A DNA stretch of 64,000 bases from Methylobacterium sp. SyP6R (GCF_019216885.1 NZ_JAAQRC020000001.1:3330501-3394500); one strand, 5' to 3'. Shown: positions 27,008 to 36,613, counted from the stretch's first letter. The notes: generated by a model not told the origin, from the sequence alone. Translations and numbers: made by a program.

Positions 27008-27517
27008 ATGGACGCCACCGAACTGCGCTCGCTCCAGGCCCCGATCAAGGACCGCTACCGCGGCGATCCGGAGGCGGCCGTCGTCACCCTGACGGCGCAA
27101 GGCTCGCTCGATGACGGCGGCATCGCCTGCAAGGTCGAGACCGGCCGGGCGCTGGCGGTAGCGGGCCTGCATCCGGCGAGCGGCGGATCGGGCGCCGAGC
27201 TCTGCTCCGGCGACATGCTCCTCGAAGCGCTGGTGGCCTGCGCCGGCGTGACCCTGAAGGCGGTGGCGACCGCCCTGGAGATCCCGTTGCGCAAGGGGCT
27301 GGTCAAGGCCGAGGGCGACCTCGATTTCCGCGGCACGCTCGGCGTCGACAAGGGGGCACCGGTGGGCTTCCGGGCGATCCGGCTCAGCTTCGAGGTCGAT
27401 TCGGACGCGCCGCAGGAGAAGCTCGATCAACTGCTCAAGCTCACCGAGCGCTACTGCGTGGTGTTCCAGACCATCAACCAGAAGCCGCAACTGGACGTGG
27501 TGATGACGCGGGGGTGA
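27008..27517 (+). CDS. OsmC-family protein
   Basis: A 169-residue OsmC-like protein. The family hallmark is LCSGDMLLEALVACAGVTLKA, split here as LCSGDMLLEALVACAG (about residues 65-80), containing one of the two expected cysteines; the second Cys is in the TERYCVVFQTI segment near residue 148. Such proteins reduce organic hydroperoxides or act on small thiol-reactive compounds in the cytoplasm. It follows the CoA-transferase gene in the same direction with a GGGAGG ribosome site. Confidence 0.9.
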   Translation: MDATELRSLQAPIKDRYRGDPEAAVVTLTAQGSLDDGGIACKVETGRALAVAGLHPASGGSGAELCSGDMLLEALVACAGVTLKAVATALEIPLRKGLVKAEGDLDFRGTLGVDKGAPVGFRAIRLSFEVDSDAPQEKLDQLLKLTERYCVVFQTINQKPQLDVVMTRG

Positions 27518-27585
27518 GGGGAGAGCCCGGAGGGGGAGCCGAGCCAGGATGCCCGCTCTCGAGCAGCTCTGTTCCATCCCATCCG

Positions 27586-27606
27586 CGACCTCATCCTGAG
27601 GTGCTG
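27586..27606. repeat. palindromic extragenic repeat, copy B (arm)
   Basis: This 21-bp block is identical to the left arm of the palindromic repeat at 17963-18093. The following sequence to about 27680 is a diverged form of the same element. Confidence 0.85.
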
Positions 27607-27678
27607 GCGATCGAAGATCGCATTCGAACGGAGTGAGCCTCGAATGAGGGCTCCGGGGATCTGAGCGATTATTGGAGC

Positions 27679-27725
27679 CATCCTCCGATGCCAGTCGATT
27701 TTCAATCGACTGGCATCGGAGGATG
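27679..27725. repeat. perfect 22-bp hairpin between convergent genes
   Basis: Arms 27679-27700 and 27704-27725 are exactly complementary with a 3-base loop. It lies between the convergent OsmC and M23 peptidase genes and could stop transcription from either side, although it lacks a T-run. Confidence 0.85.
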
Positions 27726-27770
27726 AGGGCGAGGTCTGGACAGAGAGGCTCGATACATCGAACCGCACCC

Positions 27771-29837
27771 TCAGCGCATCGCCTCGCGCTGCGCCAGTGT
27801 CGTCGGTGCGCCCGATTTCTGGATCAGCCCGTCGATCTGGTCGCGCTGGCGGCGGAACTCGGCGAGGAGCCGTCCGTCGAGCTCGCGGCCGCGCGGCACG
27901 CGGATCTTCATCGGGTCGACGAAGTGGCCGTTGATGATCACCTCGTAATGGAGGTGCGCGCCGGTCGAGAGGCCGGTCGAGCCGACATAGCCGATGATCT
28001 GGCCCTGGCGCGCCTTGGCGCCGGCGCTGACGCCGCGGCCGAACCGCGACATGTGGTTGTAGGTGGTGACGTAGCCGTTGGCGTGCTGGATCTCGACCCG
28101 GCGGCCGTAGCCCGAATCCCACTCCGCCTTGATGATCGTGCCGTTGCCGGCGGCGAAGATCGGGGTGCCGATCCGGATCGACCAGTCGACGCCGGTATGC
28201 AGCTTGGCGTAGCCGAGCACCGGGTGCCGGCGATAGCCGAAGCCGGAGCTCATGTTGCCGTCGGCGACCGGTTTGCGGATCAGGAACTTCTTGAGCGACC
28301 GCCCGGCCTCGTCGAGATAGTCGACGCTGCCGTCGTCGGGCGACTGGAAGCGGTAGATCCGCCGCGATTCGCCGCCGAGATTGAGGGCCGCGAACAGGAT
28401 GTCGGGCCGCTCCGCCGAGCCGCCGGATTCCTCGTCGTAGGTATAGAACAATTCGATCCCGTCGCCGGTGGCGACGCGGCGCTGGAAATCGACATCGTAG
28501 CCGAAGATCCGCACCAGGTCCTCGACGGTGGAGCGCGGCAGGTCGTGGCGCGCGGCGGTCTCGTACAGGCTGGCATAGAGGCGCGCGCCGGTGCCGCCGT
28601 CCTCGTCGTCCTCGGCCTCGGGCTTGGCGGCCGGCTTCTGCGCGGCGCCCTCCGGCACCGGCGGGGCCACCGACACGAAGGCGCCGCGGTCGTTCATGGC
28701 GGCGATCGCCTCGACGCCGGATTCGCCGTAGAGGATCACCCGGGTCAGCTGGCGCGGATCGCCGGCCCGGGGCCCGGGGCCGACCTGGAGCCGCATCTGC
28801 TGGCCCTCGCCGACCGCGCCGGAGCGGACCCGGGTGCCCAAAGCCGCCAGGATCGGGCGGATCTGCTCGTCGAGGCCGCCATTGGCCTTCAGCACGCCTT
28901 CAAGAGTCTCGCCGCGCTTGATCGCGACGTCGCGATCCTCGACCAGCGGCGCGTCGCGCTCGCGCTCCATCTTGGCGAGGTCCGTGACGTTCTCGCGCAT
29001 CACCCGGACCTCGATCGACTTGAACGGGCCGGACGCGCCGCCGAAATCGCCGCCGCCGTCGAGGCCCGGCAGCGTCGCCATGCTGCGCAGGGTGCGCGAC
29101 AGCATCAGCTGGGGGGCGATCGGGAGCGCCGCGCGCCGCCCGGCCTCGGCGGCGAGGCGCCGCTCCTCCTCGATCTGCGCCGCCACGTCCTCGTCCGAGA
29201 GGGCAGGGGAACCGGTCGGCACCGCGAGGTCGCCGAGATCGCGCTTGACCACCGATACCTCGGCATCCGGCGCGTCCGCGTTCGTCGCGGCCTGCGCCTC
29301 CGGGGCGCGGTCGTTGCCCGGATCGGCGAAGAAGCGCATCGGATCGAAGGCTGGAATGTCGGTCGCCGCCATCCCGGCGGTGGCCGAGAGCGCGGTGGCG
29401 ATCCGCACGAAGGGCCGGACCTTGATGATCTCGCGCTCGCCGGCCCTCAAGGTCACCGGGGCCTTGAAGCTCTGCTTGGCGAGCGCCACCATCGGGTTGC
29501 GCACCAACCGGTCGCCCTTGCGGGCGAGGTTGGTGCCGCCCTCGCTGGCGACCGGGCGGGGCGCCACGGTCACGGCCTGCGGCAGCTCCGCGAAGGTGAT
29601 CTCGCCCTGCAGCGAGACCCAGATCGCGGAGCCGATCAGGCCGGCGCCGGTCATGCCGGTGAGAACGCAGGCCGTGAGCCAGCGGAGATTCACGTCGCGC
29701 CGGTCGGAACGGGGCGAGGCGGCGCCCGAGAGGTCGAGCGGCGGTTCGCGGCCCGGATCGGCGGACCGGCCGCGGGGCGCCTGCTGGGATCCGACCGGGT
29801 CGAGCCGCGCGCGCTTCACCGTCTCTCCTTCGCTCAT
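27771..29837 (-). CDS. M23-family metallopeptidase (murein endopeptidase)
   Basis: A protein of about 688 residues, membrane-anchored by a single helix near the N terminus (LRWLTACVLTGMTGAGLIGS), with a long periplasmic region and a C-terminal M23/LytM domain. The zinc site is intact: KLHTGVDW (His and Asp) and GAHLHYEV (HxH), about 100 and 60 residues from the end. It probably cleaves peptidoglycan cross-bridges during growth or division (MepM-like). I prefer the ATG at 29837 (MSEGETVKRARL); ATGs at 29912 and 29960 are alternatives. Confidence 0.88.
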   Translation of the reverse strand: MSEGETVKRARLDPVGSQQAPRGRSADPGREPPLDLSGAASPRSDRRDVNLRWLTACVLTGMTGAGLIGSAIWVSLQGEITFAELPQAVTVAPRPVASEGGTNLARKGDRLVRNPMVALAKQSFKAPVTLRAGEREIIKVRPFVRIATALSATAGMAATDIPAFDPMRFFADPGNDRAPEAQAATNADAPDAEVSVVKRDLGDLAVPTGSPALSDEDVAAQIEEERRLAAEAGRRAALPIAPQLMLSRTLRSMATLPGLDGGGDFGGASGPFKSIEVRVMRENVTDLAKMERERDAPLVEDRDVAIKRGETLEGVLKANGGLDEQIRPILAALGTRVRSGAVGEGQQMRLQVGPGPRAGDPRQLTRVILYGESGVEAIAAMNDRGAFVSVAPPVPEGAAQKPAAKPEAEDDEDGGTGARLYASLYETAARHDLPRSTVEDLVRIFGYDVDFQRRVATGDGIELFYTYDEESGGSAERPDILFAALNLGGESRRIYRFQSPDDGSVDYLDEAGRSLKKFLIRKPVADGNMSSGFGYRRHPVLGYAKLHTGVDWSIRIGTPIFAAGNGTIIKAEWDSGYGRRVEIQHANGYVTTYNHMSRFGRGVSAGAKARQGQIIGYVGSTGLSTGAHLHYEVIINGHFVDPMKIRVPRGRELDGRLLAEFRRQRDQIDGLIQKSGAPTTLAQREAMR

Positions 29838-30192
29838 CCGTTCCGGCGCCGCCGCGGACGAGCCACGACGGCGGAAGGACGCTTCGGTACGCTTCCGCAG
29901 CGCCGCGACCATGCGTGGCCCAGGCAGGGAAATCAACGGCGGGCGGGAGGCGGTCCCCAACCGGCGTCACGCTCCGATGCGGTCCTTGTGCGAGGCTGTC
30001 TCTCCGGTGCCAGCATGTCAGGATTGAGGCGTCGGGATCGGGGCGCGCGGCGCCGTCCCCGGCCCGGCCCGTTTTGCCGCAGATCGTGTCCCATGGCCGC
30101 CGCCGCGGCCCGGACCAGTTTCGTTCACGCCCCGGCTTGCGGTACGATTCCTGCACGACGGTTTCGCCACCCCGCTCCGGGAGTTCTCCATC

Positions 30193-30777
30193 ATGCGTCG
30201 TCACGCCGGCCTCGCCGCCGCCCTGCTGCTCCTCTCCTCCCAGGCCGCCCTGGCGCATCCGGGCCACGGCGACGCCGCCGGGCTCGCGCAGGGCTTCGCC
30301 CACCCTTTGAGCGGGGCGGACCACCTGCTCGCCATGGTGGCGGTCGGCCTGCTGGCGGCGGCGCGGGGCGGGCGGGCCCTCTGGGCGGTGCCGCTGGCCT
30401 TCCTCGGCATGATGGCGGTCGGCGGGGCGCTCGGCGCCGCCGGGATCGCGCTGCCCTTCGTCGAGGCCGGGATCGGCCTGTCGGTGGTCGCCTTCGGCCT
30501 CGCGGCGGTGTTCGGCGCCGGCCTGCCGCTGGCGGCGGCGCTCGCCCTCGTCGGGGCCTTCGCGGTGTTCCACGGCCATGCCCACGGCGCCGAGATGCCC
30601 GAGAGCGCCTCCGGCCTCGCCTACGGACTCGGCTTCCTCGCCGCGAGCGCGCTGCTGCACCTCGCCGGGATCGGCCTCGGGCTCGCCGCCGGCCGCGTCG
30701 CGCAAGGGCGCGCGTTGCCCTTCGCGGGGGCCGCGGTCGCGGTGGCGGGCGTGGCGGTGCTGGCCGGCGGCGTCTGA
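30193..30777 (+). CDS. HupE/UreJ-family membrane protein
   Basis: A 194-residue inner-membrane protein with a signal peptide and five to six helices. The N-terminal HPGHG right after the signal peptide and HPLSGADHLLAMVAVGLLAA (residues about 37-56) are the metal-binding motifs of HupE/UreJ nickel permeases, as is the HGHAHG motif near residue 127. Expected role is nickel (possibly cobalt) uptake. No hydrogenase or urease gene is nearby, so its link to a nickel enzyme is unknown. Confidence 0.9.
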   Translation: MRRHAGLAAALLLLSSQAALAHPGHGDAAGLAQGFAHPLSGADHLLAMVAVGLLAAARGGRALWAVPLAFLGMMAVGGALGAAGIALPFVEAGIGLSVVAFGLAAVFGAGLPLAAALALVGAFAVFHGHAHGAEMPESASGLAYGLGFLAASALLHLAGIGLGLAAGRVAQGRALPFAGAAVAVAGVAVLAGGV

Positions 30778-30828
30778 CGGACCGGACGGCCGGGGATCGA
30801 CGACCGGGGGGGCACGCGGCGGCCCCGG

Positions 30829-31659
30829 TCAGCCCGGATTGACCGCGGTCGCGAGCCAGCAGGCCGCGCCGAGGCTCACCGGGCGCTCCGCCGGCATCGC
30901 CCGCCGCAAGGCCGCCACGGCCCGCTCGTGTAAGGCCGGATCCTCGATCTCGCGCAGGAGCCCGGCGATCGGCCCGACGGTGGCGGAGAAGCGCGCGGCT
31001 TCCTCCGCGTCGGCCCCGATCGCCACCGGATGGTCGATGGGTGCGACCGCGGCGCTCGCGAAGCCCACCTCTCCCAAAAGCGCGACCAGCGCGTCCCCGT
31101 CCGCGAACCGGAACGGCCCCGGGCTTCCCGGCGGCGACGGAGCCGGCTCGGGCACCACGCTCAGCACCGCGCCGCGCGGCACGCTCACCCAGGGATTCTC
31201 GGACAGCGCACGCCAGCACAGGATCGCGAGGCGCCCGCCCGGCCGCAGGGCCCGCCGGATATTGGCAAAAGCCGCGCGCGACTCCTCGAAGAACATCACA
31301 CCGAACCGTGACAGCGCGACGTCGTGTTCCGGTGCGAAGGGATGTGTCTGGGCGTCGGCCTCGATCCAGGTGATCGCCGCGCCGGTGGCCGGCCGGGAGC
31401 GGGCCCGGGCCAGCATCGGCCGGGACACGTCCACCGCCGTCACGGCCCCGCCGGGCCCCGTGCGCGCCGCCGCCAGGAGGGCGGTCTCGCCGCAGCCGCA
31501 GCCGATATCGAGCACCCGCTCGCCGGGCGCCAAGCCCGCGCCGTCGAGCAGGGAAGCGGTCAGGGGCGAAAAGACCCGGTCGAGCTCCGCCTGCATGTCG
31601 GCCCAGCGGGTGCCGACATCGCCGTTCCAGTACTCGGCCTGGGTGATCGGCTCCGGCAT
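30829..31659 (-). CDS. class I SAM-dependent methyltransferase
   Basis: A 276-residue methyltransferase of the UbiE/type 11 group. The SAM site is VLDIGCGCGETALLAA (about residues 49-64), then AVDVSRPMLARAR and FGVMFFEE. The N terminus PITQAEYWNGDVGTRWADMQ is common in uncharacterised members. Start is placed at the ATG at 31659; a more upstream ATG (31683) adds eight mostly basic residues. Target molecule unknown; it stands alone. Confidence 0.85.
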   Translation of the reverse strand: MPEPITQAEYWNGDVGTRWADMQAELDRVFSPLTASLLDGAGLAPGERVLDIGCGCGETALLAAARTGPGGAVTAVDVSRPMLARARSRPATGAAITWIEADAQTHPFAPEHDVALSRFGVMFFEESRAAFANIRRALRPGGRLAILCWRALSENPWVSVPRGAVLSVVPEPAPSPPGSPGPFRFADGDALVALLGEVGFASAAVAPIDHPVAIGADAEEAARFSATVGPIAGLLREIEDPALHERAVAALRRAMPAERPVSLGAACWLATAVNPG

Positions 31660-31749
31660 CGGCGGAAACCCTCGTCGTCTCATGGCCGTTCCGCCGACGC
31701 TACACCGGCGCGAGGGGAGAGGCGAGGCCGGATAGCCTCGGGCCGTCGA

Positions 31750-32226
31750 TCAGGTCGTTTTCCTGGGCCGCCCGCGCCGCCCGGATGGGGCGGGGGCGCC
31801 CTCGCCGCCCTCGGCTCCGCGCAGGCGGCGGCGGCCGAGCCCGCTGTTCTTGGCGAGTTCCGAGCGCTGCGAGGCGTAAGTCGCCGCGACCATCGGGTAG
31901 TCGCGCGGCAGGCCCCATTTCTCGCGGTATTGCTCGGGCGTGAGGCCGCGGCCGGCGAGGTGGCGCTTGAGCGTCTTGTAGGGCTTGCCGTCCTCGAGGC
32001 TGATGATGTGGTCCGGCGTCACCGTCCGGCGGATCGGGATCGGCGGCTCGGGCTTCGGCGGCTCGGGCGGAGGCGGCGCCATCAGCTGGGTCAGGGTGGT
32101 GTGGATGGCGCCGATCATCGGCGGCAATTCGTTCGGCGGCACCGCATTGTTGGACACGTAAGCCGTGATGATCGCGGCACACAAATCGACGACGCGGTCA
32201 CCAGAGCCATTCTCTTCGACGTTCAT
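31750..32226 (-). CDS. MucR/Ros-family transcriptional regulator
   Basis: A 158-residue regulator of the Ros/MucR family, global regulators of surface polysaccharide, motility and host interaction in alphaproteobacteria. The N-terminal oligomerisation part (VVDLCAAIITAYVSNNAV) and the DNA-binding part (TLKRHLAGRGLTPEQYREKW, YPMVAATYASQRSELAK) are clear. The usual Cys in the I-C-LEDGK element is Ser here (HIISLEDGKPYKTLKRH), so the classical zinc site looks incomplete. A basic AT-hook-like tail (GRRGRPRK) ends the protein. The about 200 bases upstream are AT-richer and likely hold an autoregulated promoter. Confidence 0.92.
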   Translation of the reverse strand: MNVEENGSGDRVVDLCAAIITAYVSNNAVPPNELPPMIGAIHTTLTQLMAPPPPEPPKPEPPIPIRRTVTPDHIISLEDGKPYKTLKRHLAGRGLTPEQYREKWGLPRDYPMVAATYASQRSELAKNSGLGRRRLRGAEGGEGAPAPSGRRGRPRKTT

Positions 32227-32429
32227 CGCCCCACCCCGTCTGCATTCGCGATAAAGAATGCATGACAACGGTCAAACGTCAAACAGACTGCGCGGCCATG
32301 GAGGTTAATCCTGTGGACGTAACCGTTCTTCATCAGTCAACCGCGATGCACGGCCACTAACTTATGTTTACGGATGAGGCTACGCTCTTCGATGTAGGAC
32401 GCCGGGACGGAACGACCGGCGGGGCCGCG

Positions 32430-35400
32430 TCACGCCACGGTCGGGCACGGCCGAAACCGCGCGAAGCGTTGCGCGAGGACCGGCAGGACCGAGAGATTGA
32501 GGAGCGTCGAGCTGGCGAGCCCGCCGAGGATGACGATCGCCATCGGCCCCTCGATCTCGCGGCCGGGCTCGCCGGCGCCGAGCGCCAGGGGCAGGAGGCC
32601 GAGGCCGGTGACGAGCGAGGTCATCAGGATCGGCACCAGGCGGTCGGCGGCACCCTCGATCGCGGTCGCCCTGCTCCAGGGCCGCCCCTCGACCAGCACG
32701 AGGTGCTCGTAATGGGCGATCATCATGATGGTGTTGCGCAGCGAGATGCCGAACAGCGTCACGAAGCCGACGATGACGCCGAGGGAGACGAGGCCGCCGG
32801 TCGCGGCGACCGCCAGCACCCCGCCGACGATGGCGAAGGGCAGGTTGACGAGGATCAGCATCAGGTTGGCGACGGACCCGGTGACGACGGCCAGCAGCAG
32901 CAGGATCCCGAGCCCGGCGAGGCCGGCATAGAGCGCGAGATCGCGGCGGGCCTGGGCCTGCGCTTCGCCTGCACCGCCGATGCCGACATAGACGCCCGGC
33001 GGCAGCGTCACGTCCCGGTCGATCTTGCGCTTCACCGCCTCGGTGAACGAGGCGATGTCCCGGCCCTCGACGTTGACCGTCACCACCCGCACCCGCTGCG
33101 CCCCGTGATGCGCGATGGCGTAGCGCCCCATCGTCTCGTAGACGTCGGCGATCTGCGCCAGGCGGATGGTGCTGCCGCCGGGCGTGCGCAGGGGCAGGTC
33201 GCCGAGGCTCGACAACCGCGAGCGGGCGGCAGGAGCGAGGACGACCACGACGTTGAAGACCGCGTTGCCTTCGTAGGACTGGCCGACCGTGTCGCCCTGG
33301 AAGGCGGTGCGGGCGAGTTCCAGCACCTCGACCGCGTCGAGGCCCCAGTGGCGCAGGTCGGCGGAGCGCAAGGCGATGGTGATCTGCGGCAGGCCGGCGG
33401 GTGAGCGGAGCTGGATGTCGGCGGCTCCCCGGACCTCGGCGAGTTCCCGCGCCACGTCCCGGGCCGCCGCCTCGATCCGGTCGAGATCCGCCCCGTAGAC
33501 GCCGACCACCACAGGCGCCGTGAAGCCCGACACCACCTCCTCGATGCGCTCGGTGAGGAAGGTCTTGAGCGAGAAGGTCGCGCCGGGAGTGGCCGCCATC
33601 AGCGCGCGGATTCCCGCCTCGGCCCGCTCCTGGGCCTCGCCGTCGAGGCCGGGCGCGAGGTCGATGTGGATCTCGCTCTCATGCGTCCCGCCGAGATCGT
33701 AGCCGGCTTCGGCCCGGCCGACCTGCTGGGCCACGGCCCGCACCCCGGGGACCGCCTTGAGGCCGGCCGTGACGCGGCCGCCGAGCCGCAGGGTCTCCTG
33801 CAGGGAGGTGCCGGGCGCGGTCGCCATGTGGAGGATGAAGTGCCCCTCCTTGAGGTCGGGCAGGAAGGCCCCGCCGAAGGACGGCACCGGGACCGCGCTG
33901 CCTGCGACCACGAGCAGGCTCACCAGGCCGACGAGGACGGGGTGCCGCGACAGGCGCTCGAGCAGCCGGACGTAGACCCCTCGCACCGCCCGGGTGACCG
34001 GCGGCTCCCGGGCCGGCAGGTCTTTTCGTCCGGCCAGCAGCAGGCGCGCGAGCGCCGGCGTGAGCGTGAGCGCCACGACCAGCGAGGCCAGCACCGCCAG
34101 GATGTAGGCCAGCGCCAGGGGGCCGAACAGGCGGCCGGGCACGCCCGAGAGCGCCAGCACCGGCAGGAAGACCAGCAGCACCGCGAAGGTCGCGTAGGCG
34201 ACCGAGACCCGGACCTCCAGGATGGCCTCGATCACCACCCGGGCCTCCGGCCGGGGAACCGCGCGGCGCCGGTTCTCCCGCAGGCGGCGCATCGCGTTCT
34301 CGACGCCGATCACCGCATCGTCGACGACCTCGCCGATGGCGATCGCGAGGCCGCCGAGCGTCATGGTGTTGAGGCTCTGGCCGAACGCCCCGAGCACCAG
34401 GACGGCGCCGATGAGCGAGAGCGGGATCGCCGTCGCGCTGATCAGCGCGGTGCGCCAGTCGAACAGGAAGACCGCCAGCACCACGACGACGAGGATGCCG
34501 CCGAGCGCCAGGGCCTGCAATACGTGGCCGGTGGCCTGCGCGACGAACTCGGCCGGGCGGAAGAGGTCGTTGCGTAAGGTGATCCCGTCCTTCGTGAGGC
34601 CGGGCTGCAGCTCGGCGAGCGCCGCCTCGACGCCGGCCGCGACCTCGACGGTGTTGGTGCCGACCTGCGCGCCGATCATCATCAGGACGCCCGGCTTGCC
34701 GTCGACGAGCGCGCCGCTGATCGCCGGTTCCGGACCGGCGGCCACGTCGGCGACGTCGCCCAGCACCACGCTCGCGCCGCCCTCGTTGATCAGCACCGTG
34801 CGTGCCACCGCCGCCGGGGTCACCGCCTGCCCCTCGGTCTGCAGGGTGATGCGCTGGTTCACCGTGTCGATGAAGCCGGCCCCGCGGATGCCCGTCGCCC
34901 GGCGGCCGGCGGCGAGCACGTCGTTGAGGCCGAGGCGGAAGCGGATCAGGTCCTGCGGCCGGACCTGGATGCGGATCGACCGGACGTCGCCGCCATAGAC
35001 CAGCACCTCGCCCACCCCCGGCGCCGCGAGGAGCCGCAGGCGAACCCGCCAATCCGCCACCGTTCGCAGCTCCATGAGCGAGCGGGTCTCGGAGGTGAGG
35101 CCGGCGAGCAGGATCGCGCTCGTCGAGGAGGTCAGCGCCGTCATCGCAGGCGCCGCCACGCCCTGGGGCAGACGGCCGGCGAGCCCGGCCAGGCGCTCGC
35201 CGACGAGCTGGCGTGCCCGGTAGATGTCGCTGCCCTGCCGGAAGGTCGCGACCACCACCGAGATCCCCTGGATCGAGTTCGACCGCAGGGTGGCAAGCCC
35301 GGGCAGGCCGTTGACGGCGCCCTCGACGGGCTGGGTGACCAGCACCTCGACCTGCTCCGGGTTGAGGCCGGGTGCCTCGGTCTGCACCGTAACGCTGGGC

Positions 35401-35588
35401 GGGGCGAATTCCGGGAAAACGTCGTACTTGGCCGCGCTCAAAGAGAGGAGGCCGTAGGCGACGAGCGCGAGCGCGAGGGCGACGACGATCCCCGGCCGGC
35501 GCACGGCGAAGGCCACCAGGGCGGCCTGAAGGCCTGCGGGCTTACCGGCCGGCGGCAGCTCGGTCGGGGTCGGATCGGGGGTGGTCAC
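32430..35588 (-). CDS. CzcA/CusA-type RND efflux permease
   Basis: A 1052-residue inner-membrane RND proton antiporter of the heavy-metal group, from a GTG start. Landmarks: first helix after VRRPGIVVALALALVAYG, AAKYDVFPEFAPPSVTVQTEAP split as YDVFPEFAPPSVTVQ, and the proton-relay segment GEVVDDAVIGVENAMRRLRE around residue 410. The C-terminal helices include GISLRNTIMMIAHYEH. Full family length and about twelve helices. It starts 14 bases after the adaptor gene stop; no outer-membrane channel gene is next to it. The exported metal is not predictable. Confidence 0.92.
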   Translation of the reverse strand: MTTPDPTPTELPPAGKPAGLQAALVAFAVRRPGIVVALALALVAYGLLSLSAAKYDVFPEFAPPSVTVQTEAPGLNPEQVEVLVTQPVEGAVNGLPGLATLRSNSIQGISVVVATFRQGSDIYRARQLVGERLAGLAGRLPQGVAAPAMTALTSSTSAILLAGLTSETRSLMELRTVADWRVRLRLLAAPGVGEVLVYGGDVRSIRIQVRPQDLIRFRLGLNDVLAAGRRATGIRGAGFIDTVNQRITLQTEGQAVTPAAVARTVLINEGGASVVLGDVADVAAGPEPAISGALVDGKPGVLMMIGAQVGTNTVEVAAGVEAALAELQPGLTKDGITLRNDLFRPAEFVAQATGHVLQALALGGILVVVVLAVFLFDWRTALISATAIPLSLIGAVLVLGAFGQSLNTMTLGGLAIAIGEVVDDAVIGVENAMRRLRENRRRAVPRPEARVVIEAILEVRVSVAYATFAVLLVFLPVLALSGVPGRLFGPLALAYILAVLASLVVALTLTPALARLLLAGRKDLPAREPPVTRAVRGVYVRLLERLSRHPVLVGLVSLLVVAGSAVPVPSFGGAFLPDLKEGHFILHMATAPGTSLQETLRLGGRVTAGLKAVPGVRAVAQQVGRAEAGYDLGGTHESEIHIDLAPGLDGEAQERAEAGIRALMAATPGATFSLKTFLTERIEEVVSGFTAPVVVGVYGADLDRIEAAARDVARELAEVRGAADIQLRSPAGLPQITIALRSADLRHWGLDAVEVLELARTAFQGDTVGQSYEGNAVFNVVVVLAPAARSRLSSLGDLPLRTPGGSTIRLAQIADVYETMGRYAIAHHGAQRVRVVTVNVEGRDIASFTEAVKRKIDRDVTLPPGVYVGIGGAGEAQAQARRDLALYAGLAGLGILLLLAVVTGSVANLMLILVNLPFAIVGGVLAVAATGGLVSLGVIVGFVTLFGISLRNTIMMIAHYEHLVLVEGRPWSRATAIEGAADRLVPILMTSLVTGLGLLPLALGAGEPGREIEGPMAIVILGGLASSTLLNLSVLPVLAQRFARFRPCPTVA

Positions 35589-35602
35589 GCGGGGGCTGCT
35601 TT

Positions 35603-36613
35603 TTAATCGTCGTCGGTGTCGCCGGAGGCCTGGACCTGGCCCCTCAGCTCCTCGCTGAGCACCGCCTGCGGCCCGGTCACCACGATGTCCGCCTCCGGTC
35701 CGAGATCGTCGACCACGTAGCGGTCGGCGGAGATCGGCGCGTCGGCTTTGAGCGGATGCCGGGCGAAGGTGTCGGCGCCGACGCCGCGATAGATCCAGGC
35801 GCCGCCCTGCCAGTGGATCACCGCGCTTTCCGGCACCGCGATCCCGACGCTCTCCCGCGGCGAGGTGAGGAAGGCCTGCACGCTCATGCCCGGCAGGAGG
35901 CCGGCCTCGCCGGCGACGAGGTAATAGTAGCCGACGCCCTGGATGCGCTGGTCGGTCCGGGTCGCCGGCGAGACGAAATGCAGGGTCACCCGCTCGCTCT
36001 GGGGCGGCACTTCGGCGGAGGCCGTGGCCGGGGGCGGCTTCATGGCCTCGCCGGAGGGAAGCGTCACCTGCACCAGGAGGTCCGCCCGCTCGATCAACCG
36101 GGTGACGAGGGGGGACCGCTCGACGATCGCCCGGCCCAGCACCGGCCCCCATTCCTGCTGCGCGGTGGCGGCGAGGGTCCGCAGCTGCGATTCGGCGGCC
36201 GCGACCGCCGCCTCGTCGGTGTGCACGCTGCCCTCGACCGTCTCCAGCTGCGCGCCGGCGACGACCTTGGGGCCGAGGCTGCGCGCCCGGCGCAGGGCGC
36301 CGGCGGAGACCTCTGCCCGGGCCCTGGCGGTGCGCAAGGAGGCGACCGCCCCCGCATAGCTGTTGGTCAGATCGGTGATGCGGGCGGGATCGAGGACGCT
36401 GCCATAGGCCAGGATCTCGATCCTGTGCGGCTGCGCGGCGAGACGGTCCGTCACGACGCCGATGCGGGCGCGCTCCTCGGCGGTCAGCCGTACGGCGACG
36501 CGGCCGCTCTCCGGCAGGAATCGGGTCCGCCCCTGGCCCGGCGCCGGTCCGGCCATGGCGGCGCAGGCGCACAGCACCAGCCCCGCGGACAGCACTGCCC
36601 GCCGCATCATCAC
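35603..36613 (-). CDS. RND efflux periplasmic adaptor (HlyD/CzcB-like)
   Basis: A 336-residue membrane-fusion protein with signal peptide MMMRRAVLSAGLVLCACAAMAG. It has a short lipoyl-less front, an Ala/Arg-rich helical hairpin (about residues 85-150) and the barrel segments YYYLVAGEAGLLPGMSVQAF and VGIAVPESAVIHWQGGAWIY typical of CzcB/CusB-type adaptors. It is the first gene of the RND pump operon and is transcribed divergently from the SqrR/BigR-like regulator. Start could also be the third Met (36607). Confidence 0.82.
   Translation of the reverse strand: MMMRRAVLSAGLVLCACAAMAGPAPGQGRTRFLPESGRVAVRLTAEERARIGVVTDRLAAQPHRIEILAYGSVLDPARITDLTNSYAGAVASLRTARARAEVSAGALRRARSLGPKVVAGAQLETVEGSVHTDEAAVAAAESQLRTLAATAQQEWGPVLGRAIVERSPLVTRLIERADLLVQVTLPSGEAMKPPPATASAEVPPQSERVTLHFVSPATRTDQRIQGVGYYYLVAGEAGLLPGMSVQAFLTSPRESVGIAVPESAVIHWQGGAWIYRGVGADTFARHPLKADAPISADRYVVDDLGPEADIVVTGPQAVLSEELRGQVQASGDTDDD

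Noticed and set aside
27672..30842. Long open frame (1056 residues) on the plus strand opposite the M23 peptidase and across hupE
   Set aside because: No recognisable domain, and it runs in antisense through two well supported genes.
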